A DNA stretch of 31,293 nt, from assembly GCA_021814835.1 (NCBI GenBank), contig JAKAHO010000003.1, positions 1 to 31,293 of the forward strand, read 5' to 3'. The translations under genes and the position numbers were made by a program. Positions 21,150 through 28,479 of this stretch are shown here, piece after piece (the first letter of the stretch is position 1; every line of letters starts with the position of its first letter). This stretch comes from a bacterium (GTDB taxonomy: Bacteria; Patescibacteriota; Minisyncoccia; UBA6257; GWB1-50-10). The notes beneath the pieces were generated by a model. It saw only the letters and a list, made by a program, of their open reading frames with translations, was not told the DNA's origin and ran no database searches.

Positions 21150-21175
21150 GAAAAAAGCTTCATAGCGTTTTTGAC
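21150..21175 (+). terminator. Weak terminator after tRNA-Ala
   Basis: AAAAAGC and GCGTTTTT flank a short loop just after the tRNA. The stem is short, but the position matches the terminators of tRNA-Gln and tRNA-Leu. Confidence 0.45.
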
Positions 21176-21298
21176 CGGATTAGAACGGGAAGGGGGTCGG
21201 GGAAACGGGAGTTTCCCCGTGGCGGAGCGTACGAACCGCTGGGTTCGTAAGAGTGAGCGCATTGCGCGAGCGACGTTCGACTACCGGTCAGGTCCACC
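21173..21298 (+). repeat. tRNA-tail module, copy at tRNA-Ala
   Basis: It starts GACCGGATTAGAAC (antisense Ala T-arm, one change). It continues GGGAAGGGGGTCGGGG with the stems GGGGAAAC/GTTTCCCC and TACGAACC/GGTTCGTA, then GAGTGAGCG and GCGCGAGCGAC. It ends GTTCGACTACCGGTCAGGTC, which repeats the T-arm and 3' acceptor strand of tRNA-Ala. It shares the core with the tRNA-Leu module. Confidence 0.72.
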
Positions 21299-21302
21299 AA
21301 CA

Positions 21303-21325
21303 AAAACGCCGCAAGGCGTTTTTTA
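21303..21325 (+). terminator. Intrinsic terminator after the tRNA-Ala module
   Basis: The stem AAAACGCC-GCAA-GGCGTTTT is followed by further T. It immediately follows the module, so the module itself may be transcribed with a defined 3' end. Confidence 0.8.
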
Positions 21326-21398
21326 TGACCTGACAAAATATCCTGAGTATACAAGGCACACAAAAGCGTTAATTCTATTCATTTGGTAAAATAATCCC

Positions 21399-21707
21399 GT
21401 GACTTCAAAAGAAATTTCCAATGGTGTGGTACATAATGTGCCAATGGATTTACGAAAAGCTCTAGTCTCTAATAAGGTGGCACTCGCCACATGGGAGGGC
21501 CTTACGCCACTTGCCCGCAATGAATGGATTTGCTGGACAATTTCCGTGAAGACTCAGGAAACGAGACGCAATCACGTTAAGAGAGTTATTTCCGAACTAA
21601 AAGAAGGAATGCGCCGCCCGTGTTGCTGGATTGGCTGTATTCACCGCACTGATAAATCAATAAGTCCTTCGGTAAGGGCGATAATCAATAAAAAGTCTAA
21701 AAAATAA
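21399..21707 (+). CDS. YdeI/OmpD-associated (OmdA) family protein
   Basis: A 102-residue protein. V-P-M-D-L-R-K-A-L (about 14-22) and L-T-P-L-A-R-N-E-W-I-C-W (about 36-47) match the OmdA/YdeI domain. K-T-Q-E-T-R-R-N-H-V-K-R-V-I-S-E-L (about 51-67) is the conserved E-T-R helix. The family is cytoplasmic with unclear function; bacteriocin protection has been proposed for relatives. Three Cys near the C-terminus (P-C-C-W-I-G-C) are unusual. The start is GTG 21399: TAAAAT at 21387-21392 ends 6 nt before it (leaderless GTG). Confidence 0.78.
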   Translation: MTSKEISNGVVHNVPMDLRKALVSNKVALATWEGLTPLARNEWICWTISVKTQETRRNHVKRVISELKEGMRRPCCWIGCIHRTDKSISPSVRAIINKKSKK

Positions 21708-21740
21708 CCGCGAACATAAACGGACCGAGTTCGTAGATAC

Positions 21741-21758
21741 AACGCCGTGAGGCGTTTT
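21741..21758 (+). terminator. Intrinsic terminator of the OmdA gene
   Basis: The stem AACGCC-GTGA-GGCGTT is followed by TT. It lies about 35 nt past the stop at 21707. Confidence 0.6.
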
Positions 21759-21871
21759 GTGTGTAAGAAGAGGTACGCACCGCCGTCACAATGAAGATGA
21801 ATATGATTCCTCAGCAATAATGCATTTATACGTACGCTGAATAACAAGAAGATTTTGGGTGCGGATGGCGT

Positions 21872-22013
21872 TATAATAATGTTTGGCAGCGGGTTATTTT
21901 TCTTCGCGCCAAAGCCCGCATTAAGGACTCCTGCGGCCGCTCCGCAGCCAAATACCGAAATAAGAGCGCAAAAGAAAACCGCCGCATTTCAGCCGATACC
22001 GTTGCCCCAATAA
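21872..22013 (+). other. TATAAT box and possible 44-codon ORF or long 5' leader
   Basis: TATAAT at 21872-21877 is followed 1 nt later by ATG 21879. That opens a 44-codon ORF (M-F-G-S-G-L-F-F-F-A-P-K-P, then Pro/Ala-rich) ending at 22013, 4 nt before the cytochrome b5-like gene. The ATG is too close to the -10 to be in the transcript, so this may be a long 5' leader for the redox cluster. The ORF is unproven. Bases 21759-21871 show nothing else. Confidence 0.35.
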
Positions 22014-22017
22014 AGAA

Positions 22018-22371
22018 ATGCATCCCACCAACAAAAAATTAATCGCATTGCTTGCAGTTATATTGTTCGCCTCAATAGGCATTACCTATGCGGTAGTGCG
22101 CACGCAACGCGTCCCGCCGGAGCCCGCGGGTAATTATCCGCAATTTCACGAGGCCGACCTCGCGCCGTTCAATGGCACAAACCCTGATAAGCCGATATAT
22201 ATCGGTCTCGATGGGTATGTATATGATGTTTCCGCAGGCGGAAAGCAATTCTATGTGACGGGCGCGTCGTATCACTACCTTGCAGGAAGAGATTCCTCAA
22301 AAGAACTCGATTTAATCGGCGGAGAAATCATCAAGAGAAAATATCCGATAGTCGGAGTACTCGTTAAATAA
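22018..22371 (+). CDS. Membrane-anchored MAPR/cytochrome b5-like heme protein
   Basis: A 117-residue protein. The N-terminal anchor is at about 7-27. The domain that follows reads L-A-P-F-N-G-T-N-P-D-K-P-I-Y-I-G-L-D-G-Y-V-Y-D-V-S, then F-Y-V-T-G-A-S-Y-H-Y-L-A-G-R-D-S-S-K-E-L. This is the MAPR branch of cytochrome b5 proteins, where Tyr replaces His as heme ligand; the A-G-R-D motif is diagnostic. It probably sits outside the membrane. It is followed after 16 nt by a ferric-reductase-like flavoprotein, which suggests a shared electron path. Confidence 0.8.
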   Translation: MHPTNKKLIALLAVILFASIGITYAVVRTQRVPPEPAGNYPQFHEADLAPFNGTNPDKPIYIGLDGYVYDVSAGGKQFYVTGASYHYLAGRDSSKELDLIGGEIIKRKYPIVGVLVK

Positions 22372-22373
22372 GA

Positions 22374-22379
22374 TATAAT
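22374..22379 (+). promoter_or_regulatory. -10 box TATAAT of the flavoprotein gene
   Basis: It ends 8 nt before the ATG at 22388, giving a nearly leaderless mRNA for the reductase/cytochrome pair. Confidence 0.6.
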
Positions 22380-22387
22380 TAAGACAG

Positions 22388-23680
22388 ATGAAGAAAACGG
22401 GATGGTTTATACTTTTTTGCGCGCTCTTTCTGACGGTGAATCTCTGGATACTTTCGAAAGGCGATATAGGCCTTATTAAAACGTATCCCTTCAAAAGTCT
22501 TGGCCAAATAACTGCGTTGCTAGGCACAGTACTTATCAGCTTCGAGTTTTTTCTCGCGGCGCGTCTTAAGTTTATGGAAAATTGGTTCGGCGGTCTCGAT
22601 AAGGTATATCACGCGCACCGGCTTGTTGGCGGCAGCGGTTTTGCGCTTATCATCTATCATCCGCTCTTTTTAATCGTAAATGCACTGCCGAACATCAAAG
22701 CGGCTATGAATTTCGTGCTGCCGTCCTCGATTCTTTCGTACGATTACGGGATCCTCGCGTTTTATACGATGTTCGTACTTATTTTTCTCACATTTTATGT
22801 TAAATTGCCGTACCACATCTGGAAGATTTCACACATTTTTATGGGTGTACCGCTCGTATTTATGCTGATGCATATGCTTTTTATTTCGAGCGACATCTCA
22901 AACTATATGCCATTGCGGTACTGGATACTCGGTATTTCATTCCTCTCGCTTGCGGCCTACATTTATAAGAGATTCCTCTATACGCGTTTTGGCCCGCGGT
23001 ACGAATACATTATTACGCAGGTGCGTCAGGTTGAGTCGGTAACGGAAATTGTAATGAAGCCCGTATGGAAAAAGCTTGAGTATCAGGCGGGTCAGTTTGC
23101 ATTCATTTCATTCGAAAATAAATGGCTCTCGCGCGAAAAGCATCCATTCACTATCGCGTCATCTCCGGATGATGAAACGCTTCGCTTCGCAATCAAATCC
23201 CTTGGAGATTACACGAATAAACTGGAGGTGGTGCGCGCGGGCGACAAGGTTGCGGTATTTGGTCCATACGGCCAGTTTGGAGAAAAGGCGAATACAACTC
23301 TCAAAGATCAGGTGTGGATTGCGGGAGGTATTGGCGTTACGCCATTTCTGAGTCTTGCGAAATATTTGAGCGTACGCGGCAATACGGGCAACATTACGGT
23401 GTATTACTGCGTAAAGAATATGAATGAAGCGATGTATGCTGAGGAGCTCTCGCGCGCAACTGCAAATCCGAAGTTTAAAATATTAAATTTCTGTTCGGAT
23501 GTGGATGGTCGCATTAATGCGGAAACAATCGTAAAACAAAGCGGAGATCCGAAAGATAAACTGATTTTGCTCTGCGGTCCGGGCGGAATGACCTCGGCGC
23601 TCTCGCAGGACTTTGAAAATCGCTATCATGTACCGCGCAGAAACATTATTTTTGAAGAATTTTCATTTTTGGGAACATGA
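22388..23680 (+). CDS. Ferric reductase-like transmembrane flavoprotein
   Basis: A 430-residue protein. Six or so membrane helices (about 5-200) carry His candidates for heme b in H-A-H-R-L-V-G-G (about 77-79), Y-H-P-L-F, H-I-W-K-I-S-H and H-M. An FAD domain (about 205-310) has H-P-F-T-I-A-S-S-P and G-P-Y-G-Q-F-G. An NAD(P)H domain (about 310-430) has A-G-G-I-G-V-T-P-F-L-S and L-L-C-G-P-G-G-M-T-S. It should carry electrons from cytoplasmic NAD(P)H across the membrane. The ATGA stop/start overlap couples it to the next gene. Confidence 0.9.
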   Translation: MKKTGWFILFCALFLTVNLWILSKGDIGLIKTYPFKSLGQITALLGTVLISFEFFLAARLKFMENWFGGLDKVYHAHRLVGGSGFALIIYHPLFLIVNALPNIKAAMNFVLPSSILSYDYGILAFYTMFVLIFLTFYVKLPYHIWKISHIFMGVPLVFMLMHMLFISSDISNYMPLRYWILGISFLSLAAYIYKRFLYTRFGPRYEYIITQVRQVESVTEIVMKPVWKKLEYQAGQFAFISFENKWLSREKHPFTIASSPDDETLRFAIKSLGDYTNKLEVVRAGDKVAVFGPYGQFGEKANTTLKDQVWIAGGIGVTPFLSLAKYLSVRGNTGNITVYYCVKNMNEAMYAEELSRATANPKFKILNFCSDVDGRINAETIVKQSGDPKDKLILLCGPGGMTSALSQDFENRYHVPRRNIIFEEFSFLGT

Positions 23681-24132
23681 CGATTAAAACGATAACCACA
23701 ATTGCGCTTATAAATTTTGCCGTGGTTGTGGGTATGATTATCGGCTGGAGTTATGCCGTAAAAAGCAACGAGATTCAGGTAACCGTGCAGCCTAGCGCGA
23801 GCGCGACGACGTCCGCAAAATCCGCGAATCCGTTCGCAGGCGTGCCGCAGGACCTCCTTCCGCAGAAAATTGAGCCCGCACCCTCAGGTGGCGGTCAAAA
23901 GCCCGTCAGCAAACCATTGCCGACTCCCGCGCCCGTTCCTGCGTCGGGACCAGCACAGGACAATCGCTGTATTGTGACTATTCAGGGAAAGCGATATGAC
24001 GTAACGCAACTGCGCACGACGCACTCGGGCGGGGATATATTCGCGTGCGGAACCGATATGACCAATACTTTCTTCGGACAGCATAACCAGAGCCTTCTTG
24101 ATACCACTATGCAGCAGTATCTCATTCCGTAA
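23677..24132 (+). CDS. Anchored cytochrome b5-like protein
   Basis: A 151-residue protein. The anchor is at about 8-27, followed by a Pro/Ser/Ala-rich linker (about 35-95) and a small domain I-Q-G-K-R-Y-D-V-T-Q-L-R-T-T-H-S-G-G-D. In that domain His116 (in H-S-G-G, the usual H-P-G-G) and His136 (G-Q-H-N) are the expected axial heme ligands. Cys98 and Cys124 may form a disulfide. It overlaps the reductase gene by 4 nt and is its likely electron acceptor outside the membrane. Confidence 0.82.
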   Translation: MTIKTITTIALINFAVVVGMIIGWSYAVKSNEIQVTVQPSASATTSAKSANPFAGVPQDLLPQKIEPAPSGGGQKPVSKPLPTPAPVPASGPAQDNRCIVTIQGKRYDVTQLRTTHSGGDIFACGTDMTNTFFGQHNQSLLDTTMQQYLIP

Positions 24133-24170
24133 CCCTAAAAAAGTCTTGACAGGTATGGTAATATAAAATT

Positions 24171-24404
24171 ATGAAAACAGTAACAGTTTATTCAACTCCG
24201 TCGTGTGTATATTGCAAAATGGCTATGGCATATTTTGATCAAAAAGGCGTGAAATATGTCAAAAAAGACGTAATGATTGACGAGGCAGCGCGGACAGAAA
24301 TGGTTCAGAAGACGGGACAGCTCGGCGTGCCCGTGCTCGACATTGGAGGCAAAATTATCATCGGTTTTGATAAAACTGCCATCAACGAAGCACTCGGCAT
24401 TTAA
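24171..24404 (+). CDS. Glutaredoxin-like protein
   Basis: A 77-residue protein with a thioredoxin fold: Y-S-T-P-S-C-V-Y-C-K-M-A (Cys12 and Cys15) and the cis-Pro region G-V-P-V-L-D-I-G-G-K-I-I-I-G-F. It matches NrdH/glutaredoxin-like proteins, which reduce disulfides in the cytoplasm; electrons could come from thioredoxin reductase or glutathione-type thiols. TAATAT at 24159-24164 ends 6 nt before ATG. A terminator follows at 24421-24450. Confidence 0.92.
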   Translation: MKTVTVYSTPSCVYCKMAMAYFDQKGVKYVKKDVMIDEAARTEMVQKTGQLGVPVLDIGGKIIIGFDKTAINEALGI

Positions 24405-24420
24405 CACGGTAATGACAAAG

Positions 24421-24450
24421 CGTCCCGCAAGTAGCGGGGCGTTGTTTGTT
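24421..24450 (+). terminator. Intrinsic terminator
   Basis: The stem CGTCCCGC/GCGGGGCG (one G-U pair) is followed by a T-rich tail. It separates the redox cluster from the rsmE leader promoter. Confidence 0.75.
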
Positions 24451-24467
24451 GTAGTATTCTGAAATAT

Positions 24468-24524
24468 ATGAGTCCCGTTAGAGTTTTACAAACTTCAATG
24501 GCGGCTGGCGAAGAAATACAATAA
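24468..24524 (+). CDS. rsmE leader peptide (18 residues)
   Basis: M-S-P-V-R-V-L-Q-T-S-M-A-A-G-E-E-I-Q. Plus-strand TATTCT at 24455-24460 ends 7 nt before the ATG, so the leader ORF is predicted to be translated from a leaderless mRNA. It shares P-V-R-V-L-Q with the PilO-gene leader. The stop lies in the loop. Confidence 0.6.
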   Translation: MSPVRVLQTSMAAGEEIQ

Positions 24525-24571
24525 GACAGCGTTAAAGGTTAAAACAAAAAATCAAAAACTCTAACGGGATG
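24468..24571 (+). promoter_or_regulatory. Leader-peptide/start-codon hairpin element before rsmE (family B)
   Basis: TCCCGTTAGAGTTTT (24472-24486) pairs over about 13-15 bp with AAAACTCTAACGGGA, ending in the rsmE start codon at 24569-24571. The loop is unrelated to that of the other copies, so only the arms and the leader start are conserved. Confidence 0.82.
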
Positions 24572-25282
24572 AGATTGCACCGCTTTATCGGCGAGTATGA
24601 CATTTCAAAGAAGACTATTCGCATCGAAGATGCGGAATTTATGAACCAGACGGTGAATGTGCTTCGTTTACGCATAAATGATGAGTTGATTCTTGTTGAG
24701 CGCGGATTCGGCGAGGCGCGATGCAAAATAAACGCCATAAACGATGAGTTTGTGGAAATTGAGGTGTTGGAGCGTTCACTCGCACGCAAGGAATCTATCC
24801 GTGAGATAACGCTCTACTGTTCTATTTTGAAGCGTGAAAATTTTGAGTTCGTGGTACAGAAAGCGACTGAGTCAGGCGTGACGCGCATCGTGCCGATACT
24901 GGCGGCGCGTACGGTAAAGTTGAATATCAACGAAGAAAGATTGAAAAAAATTGCGAGCGAGGCCGCCGAACAGTCAGGGCGTATTACCGTTCCCGAAATT
25001 GCGCCGATGATGACGCTTGCGGCATCTTTGAAAAACGTAAAAGCGCACAATGACACGGTGGTGCTCTTTGACGGCACGGGAGCGCAAATGCACGTGTCGA
25101 ATTTCAAAATCGGCTCGCGTATCGCAATCTACGTGGGGCCCGAAGGCGGATGGGAAGAATCCGAGGTAAGTACTGCGGCTGAGGCGGGTGTGGAAGTGTT
25201 GAATTTAGGTCCGCTCACCCTGCGCGCAGAAACTGCGGCAATTATCGGTACGTATCTTCTATGCCAACAGAAAAACGATTAG
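24569..25282 (+). CDS. rsmE: 16S rRNA (uracil(1498)-N3)-methyltransferase
   Basis: A 237-residue protein of normal length. An N-terminal PUA-like domain (about 1-70) precedes a SPOUT knot domain with R-I-V-P-I-L-A-A-R-T-V, I-A-I-Y-V-G-P-E-G-G-W-E-E-S-E-V and L-N-L-G-P-L-T-L-R-A-E-T-A-A. The last two are the SAM-binding knot signature of RsmE. It methylates U1498 of 16S rRNA in the decoding region. It overlaps the next methyltransferase by 22 nt. Confidence 0.94.
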   Translation: MRLHRFIGEYDISKKTIRIEDAEFMNQTVNVLRLRINDELILVERGFGEARCKINAINDEFVEIEVLERSLARKESIREITLYCSILKRENFEFVVQKATESGVTRIVPILAARTVKLNINEERLKKIASEAAEQSGRITVPEIAPMMTLAASLKNVKAHNDTVVLFDGTGAQMHVSNFKIGSRIAIYVGPEGGWEESEVSTAAEAGVEVLNLGPLTLRAETAAIIGTYLLCQQKND

Positions 25283-25848
25283 CGCGCGTAAAGGAGGTCG
25301 CCTCACAGCGCCAAAAAGGACTTATTGTAGTTCTTGAAGATATCCACGACCCGCATAATGCCGAGGCAGTTATTCGGAGTGCCGAAGCGTTCGGCGTGCC
25401 TGAAGTTTATTTTATTTTTAATAAAGAAGAGCGGTTTAACCCGCGCCGTATCGGTAAAAAGTCGTCATCGTCGGGTAATAAGTGGGTGGAATTCAAATCA
25501 TTCACTTCGCCCATCGCGTGCGTGAAAGAACTGAAGAAGAAAGGCTATACAGTGGTTGCGACCGCACTTTCCCCGAACGCAAAAGAAATCTATGCGGCAA
25601 AGCTCACAGGTAAGCAACTAGCGCTCGTATTCGGCAATGAGGCTATGGGAATATCTGAGGAAATGCGCAACGCGGCGGATATGCTCGTAACTATCCCTAT
25701 GCGCGGGATGGTGCAAAGCCTGAATCTCTCGGTCACTGCAGGTATTGTGCTCTATGAAGTAACCCGAACACGTATGAAAAAAATGAAGCAGTATCTGCTT
25801 AATTCGCGGGAAGTTAATGCGCTTACAAAGCGTATGCACATCTCATGA
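25261..25848 (+). CDS. TrmH/SpoU family RNA 2'-O-methyltransferase
   Basis: A 195-residue protein with the three SPOUT motifs: D-I-H-D-P-H-N-A-E-A-V-I-R-S-A-E (motif 1, catalytic Arg), L-A-L-V-F-G-N-E-A-M-G-I-S (motif 2) and I-P-M-R-G-M-V-Q-S-L-N-L-S-V (motif 3). Length and the lack of an N-terminal substrate domain fit TrmH-type tRNA Gm18 enzymes, but 23S targets are also possible. It overlaps rsmE by 22 nt and truB by 4 nt (ATGA). Confidence 0.88.
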   Translation: MPTEKRLARVKEVASQRQKGLIVVLEDIHDPHNAEAVIRSAEAFGVPEVYFIFNKEERFNPRRIGKKSSSSGNKWVEFKSFTSPIACVKELKKKGYTVVATALSPNAKEIYAAKLTGKQLALVFGNEAMGISEEMRNAADMLVTIPMRGMVQSLNLSVTAGIVLYEVTRTRMKKMKQYLLNSREVNALTKRMHIS

Positions 25849-26516
25849 ACAAGGATTTGAAAGGCATATTTGCGGTGTGGAAACCGAAAGGTCCAAGCTC
25901 ATACGATATTATCAGGGAACTGAAGCACCGTGTGACGGAAAAGAAGATCGGCCACGCAGGAACGCTCGACCCCAAGGCATCCGGCATCCTTGTGATTGCG
26001 GTGGGGCGTGATGCAACAAAACGGATTGCGGAAGAGGTTTCAAAAGAAAAAGAATATGCGGCATCTATTAGACTTGGCGCAGAAAGCTCGACTGACGACG
26101 CGGAAGGAATAAAGCGTGTTACGCACGGCGCGAAGCACCCGAAAATGGATATAGTCCGCACAACACTCGCAAAGTTTGAAGGAAGTATTATGCAGGTGCC
26201 ACCGGTCTACAGCGCGCTTAAAGTGCAAGGGAAAACCGCGTATGCGAGAACACGCGCAGGCGAGCAGGTGAAACTTGAGCCAAGAGCGGTAGTCGTGAAA
26301 AGAATTGAGCTCGTTTCATACCGCTGGCCATACCTAAAGCTCAAGGTAGTAACGGGCCCTGGTGTCTATATACGCTCATTAGCGCGCGATATCGGCAAAG
26401 AACTGGGGGTGGGCGGGTATCTTGCGGGCCTTGAGCGCACACGCATAGGAGAATTTACAAAAAAGAATGCGGTAAAGCTCGCGGTTCGGTATAAGACACC
26501 GAAACGGAGGCGGTGA
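25845..26516 (+). CDS. truB: tRNA pseudouridine(55) synthase
   Basis: A 223-residue protein. The N-terminus G-I-F-A-V-W-K-P-K-G-P-S-S-Y-D and H-A-G-T-L-D-P-K-A-S-G-I-L hold the catalytic Asp42; later Y-S-A-L-K-V-Q-G-K and G-V-Y-I-R-S-L-A-R-D-I-G also match. It is shorter than most TruB proteins and ends without the usual C-terminal PUA domain. It makes the universal pseudouridine-55 of the tRNA T-loop. It is the last gene of an rsmE-SpoU-truB operon with overlapping ends. The sod -10 box begins 1 nt after its stop. Confidence 0.94.
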   Translation: MNKDLKGIFAVWKPKGPSSYDIIRELKHRVTEKKIGHAGTLDPKASGILVIAVGRDATKRIAEEVSKEKEYAASIRLGAESSTDDAEGIKRVTHGAKHPKMDIVRTTLAKFEGSIMQVPPVYSALKVQGKTAYARTRAGEQVKLEPRAVVVKRIELVSYRWPYLKLKVVTGPGVYIRSLARDIGKELGVGGYLAGLERTRIGEFTKKNAVKLAVRYKTPKRRR

Positions 26517-26522
26517 TATAAT
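26517..26522 (+). promoter_or_regulatory. -10 box TATAAT of sod
   Basis: A perfect TATAAT ends 6 nt before the ATG at 26529 and directly follows the truB stop. It predicts a leaderless superoxide dismutase mRNA. Confidence 0.7.
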
Positions 26523-26528
26523 AGTGGT

Positions 26529-27158
26529 ATGCATATATTACCAAAACTTCCCTACGCATTTGATGCGCTGGAACCCCATCTCGATGCGAAAACGCTTGAG
26601 GTGCATCACGATAAGCACCACGCAACATATGTTGCAAAGTTGAATGAGGCGCTTGAAAAGCACTCGGCGCTAAGGGATGTGCCCGTAGAAGAATTATTGC
26701 GCGACCTTGCAAAAGTTCCGAAGGAAATTCTCGCGGCCGTAAAGAATCACGGCGGAGGCCACGCAAGCCATACGCTCTTTTGGAATATCATGGCACCGAA
26801 TAAGGGCGGAGAGCCTACAGGGGGATTCGCGTTGAAAATAGATGAAGCATTCGGAAGTTTTGCGGCATTCTGTGAGGCATTTACAAAAGCGACGCTCGGC
26901 ATTTTCGGAAGCGGTTGGACGTGGCTTGTAGTGGATAAGGACGGCAAGATGTCGATTATGGCGCTCCCGAATCAGGACAATCCGCTCTCTGTTGGGTTTA
27001 CGCCGATAATGAACTGCGATGCATGGGAGCACGCGTACTACCTGAAGTTCCAGAACCGAAGGCCGGAATATGTTGAAGCCTGGTGGAACGTGGTGAACTG
27101 GGACGCGGTAAACGAAAACTACCGCGCGGCAATTAGGAGCCTCGGAAAACAGTATTAA
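26529..27158 (+). CDS. sodA: Superoxide dismutase, probably Mn type
   Basis: A 209-residue protein with all four metal ligands: His26 (L-E-V-H-H-D-K-H-H-A-T-Y-V), His81 (G-G-G-H-A-S-H-T-L-F-W), and Asp164 and His168 (D-A-W-E-H-A-Y-Y-L). Gly77 and Gln149 (in P-N-Q-D-N-P) are the positions that point to Mn over Fe. It is cytoplasmic, with no signal peptide. It has its own leaderless promoter and a terminator. It suggests exposure to oxygen in an otherwise reduced genome. Confidence 0.93.
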   Translation: MHILPKLPYAFDALEPHLDAKTLEVHHDKHHATYVAKLNEALEKHSALRDVPVEELLRDLAKVPKEILAAVKNHGGGHASHTLFWNIMAPNKGGEPTGGFALKIDEAFGSFAAFCEAFTKATLGIFGSGWTWLVVDKDGKMSIMALPNQDNPLSVGFTPIMNCDAWEHAYYLKFQNRRPEYVEAWWNVVNWDAVNENYRAAIRSLGKQY

Positions 27159-27184
27159 AAAAGTGCCCAAGGGGCACTTTTTAG
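27157..27184. terminator. Bidirectional intrinsic terminator
   Basis: The stem AAGTGCCC/GGGCACTT (27161-27179) has A- and T-runs. It serves the convergent sod and murA genes; the murA stop lies in its T-run. Confidence 0.85.
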
Positions 27185-28479
27185 TCTTGAACAATATCGA
27201 TGCGCGCGCCGAGCTGCCGCAGTCTTGTTGCGAGGTCCTCGTATCCGCGGTTAATCGAATACACGTTGCGGAGGAGCGATTTTCCTGGTGCCGCAAGCAT
27301 TGCGATGAGAATTATGGCTGCGGGACGCAGGGCGGGCGGACAGATAACCTCAGCTGATTTGAAATTCGTGGGTCCCGTGACAAACACGCGGTGCGGGTCG
27401 GCAAGGAGAAGATTTACACCGAGCTTTGAGAGTTCAAGATAGTAGAGCGCGCGGTTCTCGTATACCCAATCGTGAATAAGTGTCTGTCCTTTGGCAGCAG
27501 CGGCCACAGGCACAAAGAAAGGAAGGTTGTCGATATTGAGCCCCGGGAAAGGACGTCCGTAAATTTTTTCATCGAGTGCTTTGAGGTTTGACGGGAACGT
27601 TTCGATGTCGACGAGGTCGGTATGGCCGTTAGCGGACTTATACCGCTTCGTCGCCTTGTATTTGAACCCCATCTTCTCGAGTTTTAGAAGCTCAAGCTCA
27701 AGGAAGTCTATGGGACAGCGTTTGATGGTGATATGCGAACGGGTTGTCGCGGCAATCGAGAGGAAGAGCATAGCTTCAATCGGATCTTCGCTCAAAGCAA
27801 ACGAAACGGGCTTATTCATTTCCTTCACGCCGTGGATTGTAAGGGTGGTAGAACCGATTCCCTCGATTTTCACGCCGAAAAGTTCTAAAAAGCGACAAAG
27901 GTCCTGCACCATATAATTGGCGGAGGCGAGCTTCACCACCGTTTTCCCGTGGATTTTTGAAGCAGCCATAAGCACATTCTCAGTTACGGTGTCGCCGGAC
28001 TCGTAGAGCACAATTTCAGAGGGCTTCAGCTTCTTCGCGGAAACATCGTAGTGGTCGGCTTTGGTTGCAATGCGTACGCCGAGCTTCTCGAGGGCGAATA
28101 AATGGGGTTGAACTGTGCGCGAGCCGAGCTTACACCCGCCCGTCTGGGGAATTTTGAAGGAGGGGAAGAGATGAATGAGCGGACCCATAAACATCACAAT
28201 GCTCCGCGTCTTTGTTGCGGATTCTTCGTTTAGATTCTTTAACTTTAAATGTTTAGGGGGCGTAATAATGAGCGTCGAGCCTTTCCAGGTAGCGGAGATG
28301 CCGACGCTTTCGAGTACCTCAATGATGCGGTACACTTCCTCAATTTTGGGCATATTGAGAAGCGTAGTGGCACTGGTGTTGAGGAGCGACGCACAAAGCA
28401 ACCCAACCGCAGAATTCTTTGATGAATTTATAGAAATGCTTCCGGAAAGTGTTTTTCCTCCCTCAATCGCAAAGTTCAT
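27181..28479 (-). CDS. murA: UDP-N-acetylglucosamine 1-carboxyvinyltransferase
   Basis: A 432-residue protein. The EPSP-synthase fold is shown by S-S-K-N-S-A-V-G (Lys21, Asn22). The active-site loop Cys116 lies in G-G-C-K-L-G-S-R-T-V-Q-P-H, the residue attacked by fosfomycin in MurA. Later D-N-L-P-F-F-V-P and R-P-A-A-I-I-L-I-A-M also match. It performs the first committed step of peptidoglycan synthesis. Several stretches depart from typical MurA (S-S-K-N instead of G-A-K-N), so it may be a diverged paralog. The start is set by the hairpin element. Confidence 0.92.
   Translation of the reverse strand: MNFAIEGGKTLSGSISINSSKNSAVGLLCASLLNTSATTLLNMPKIEEVYRIIEVLESVGISATWKGSTLIITPPKHLKLKNLNEESATKTRSIVMFMGPLIHLFPSFKIPQTGGCKLGSRTVQPHLFALEKLGVRIATKADHYDVSAKKLKPSEIVLYESGDTVTENVLMAASKIHGKTVVKLASANYMVQDLCRFLELFGVKIEGIGSTTLTIHGVKEMNKPVSFALSEDPIEAMLFLSIAATTRSHITIKRCPIDFLELELLKLEKMGFKYKATKRYKSANGHTDLVDIETFPSNLKALDEKIYGRPFPGLNIDNLPFFVPVAAAAKGQTLIHDWVYENRALYYLELSKLGVNLLLADPHRVFVTGPTNFKSAEVICPPALRPAAIILIAMLAAPGKSLLRNVYSINRGYEDLATRLRQLGARIDIVQD

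Noticed and set aside
21303..21758. Repeated AACGCC...GGCGTT as a dispersed repeat family
   Set aside because: The three copies (with 12868-12890) are ordinary intrinsic terminators with different loops and short stems.
24146..24164. TTGACA as -35 of the glutaredoxin promoter
   Set aside because: The distance to the -10 candidate is only about 7 nt, far from the usual 17. The leaderless -10 alone explains the start.
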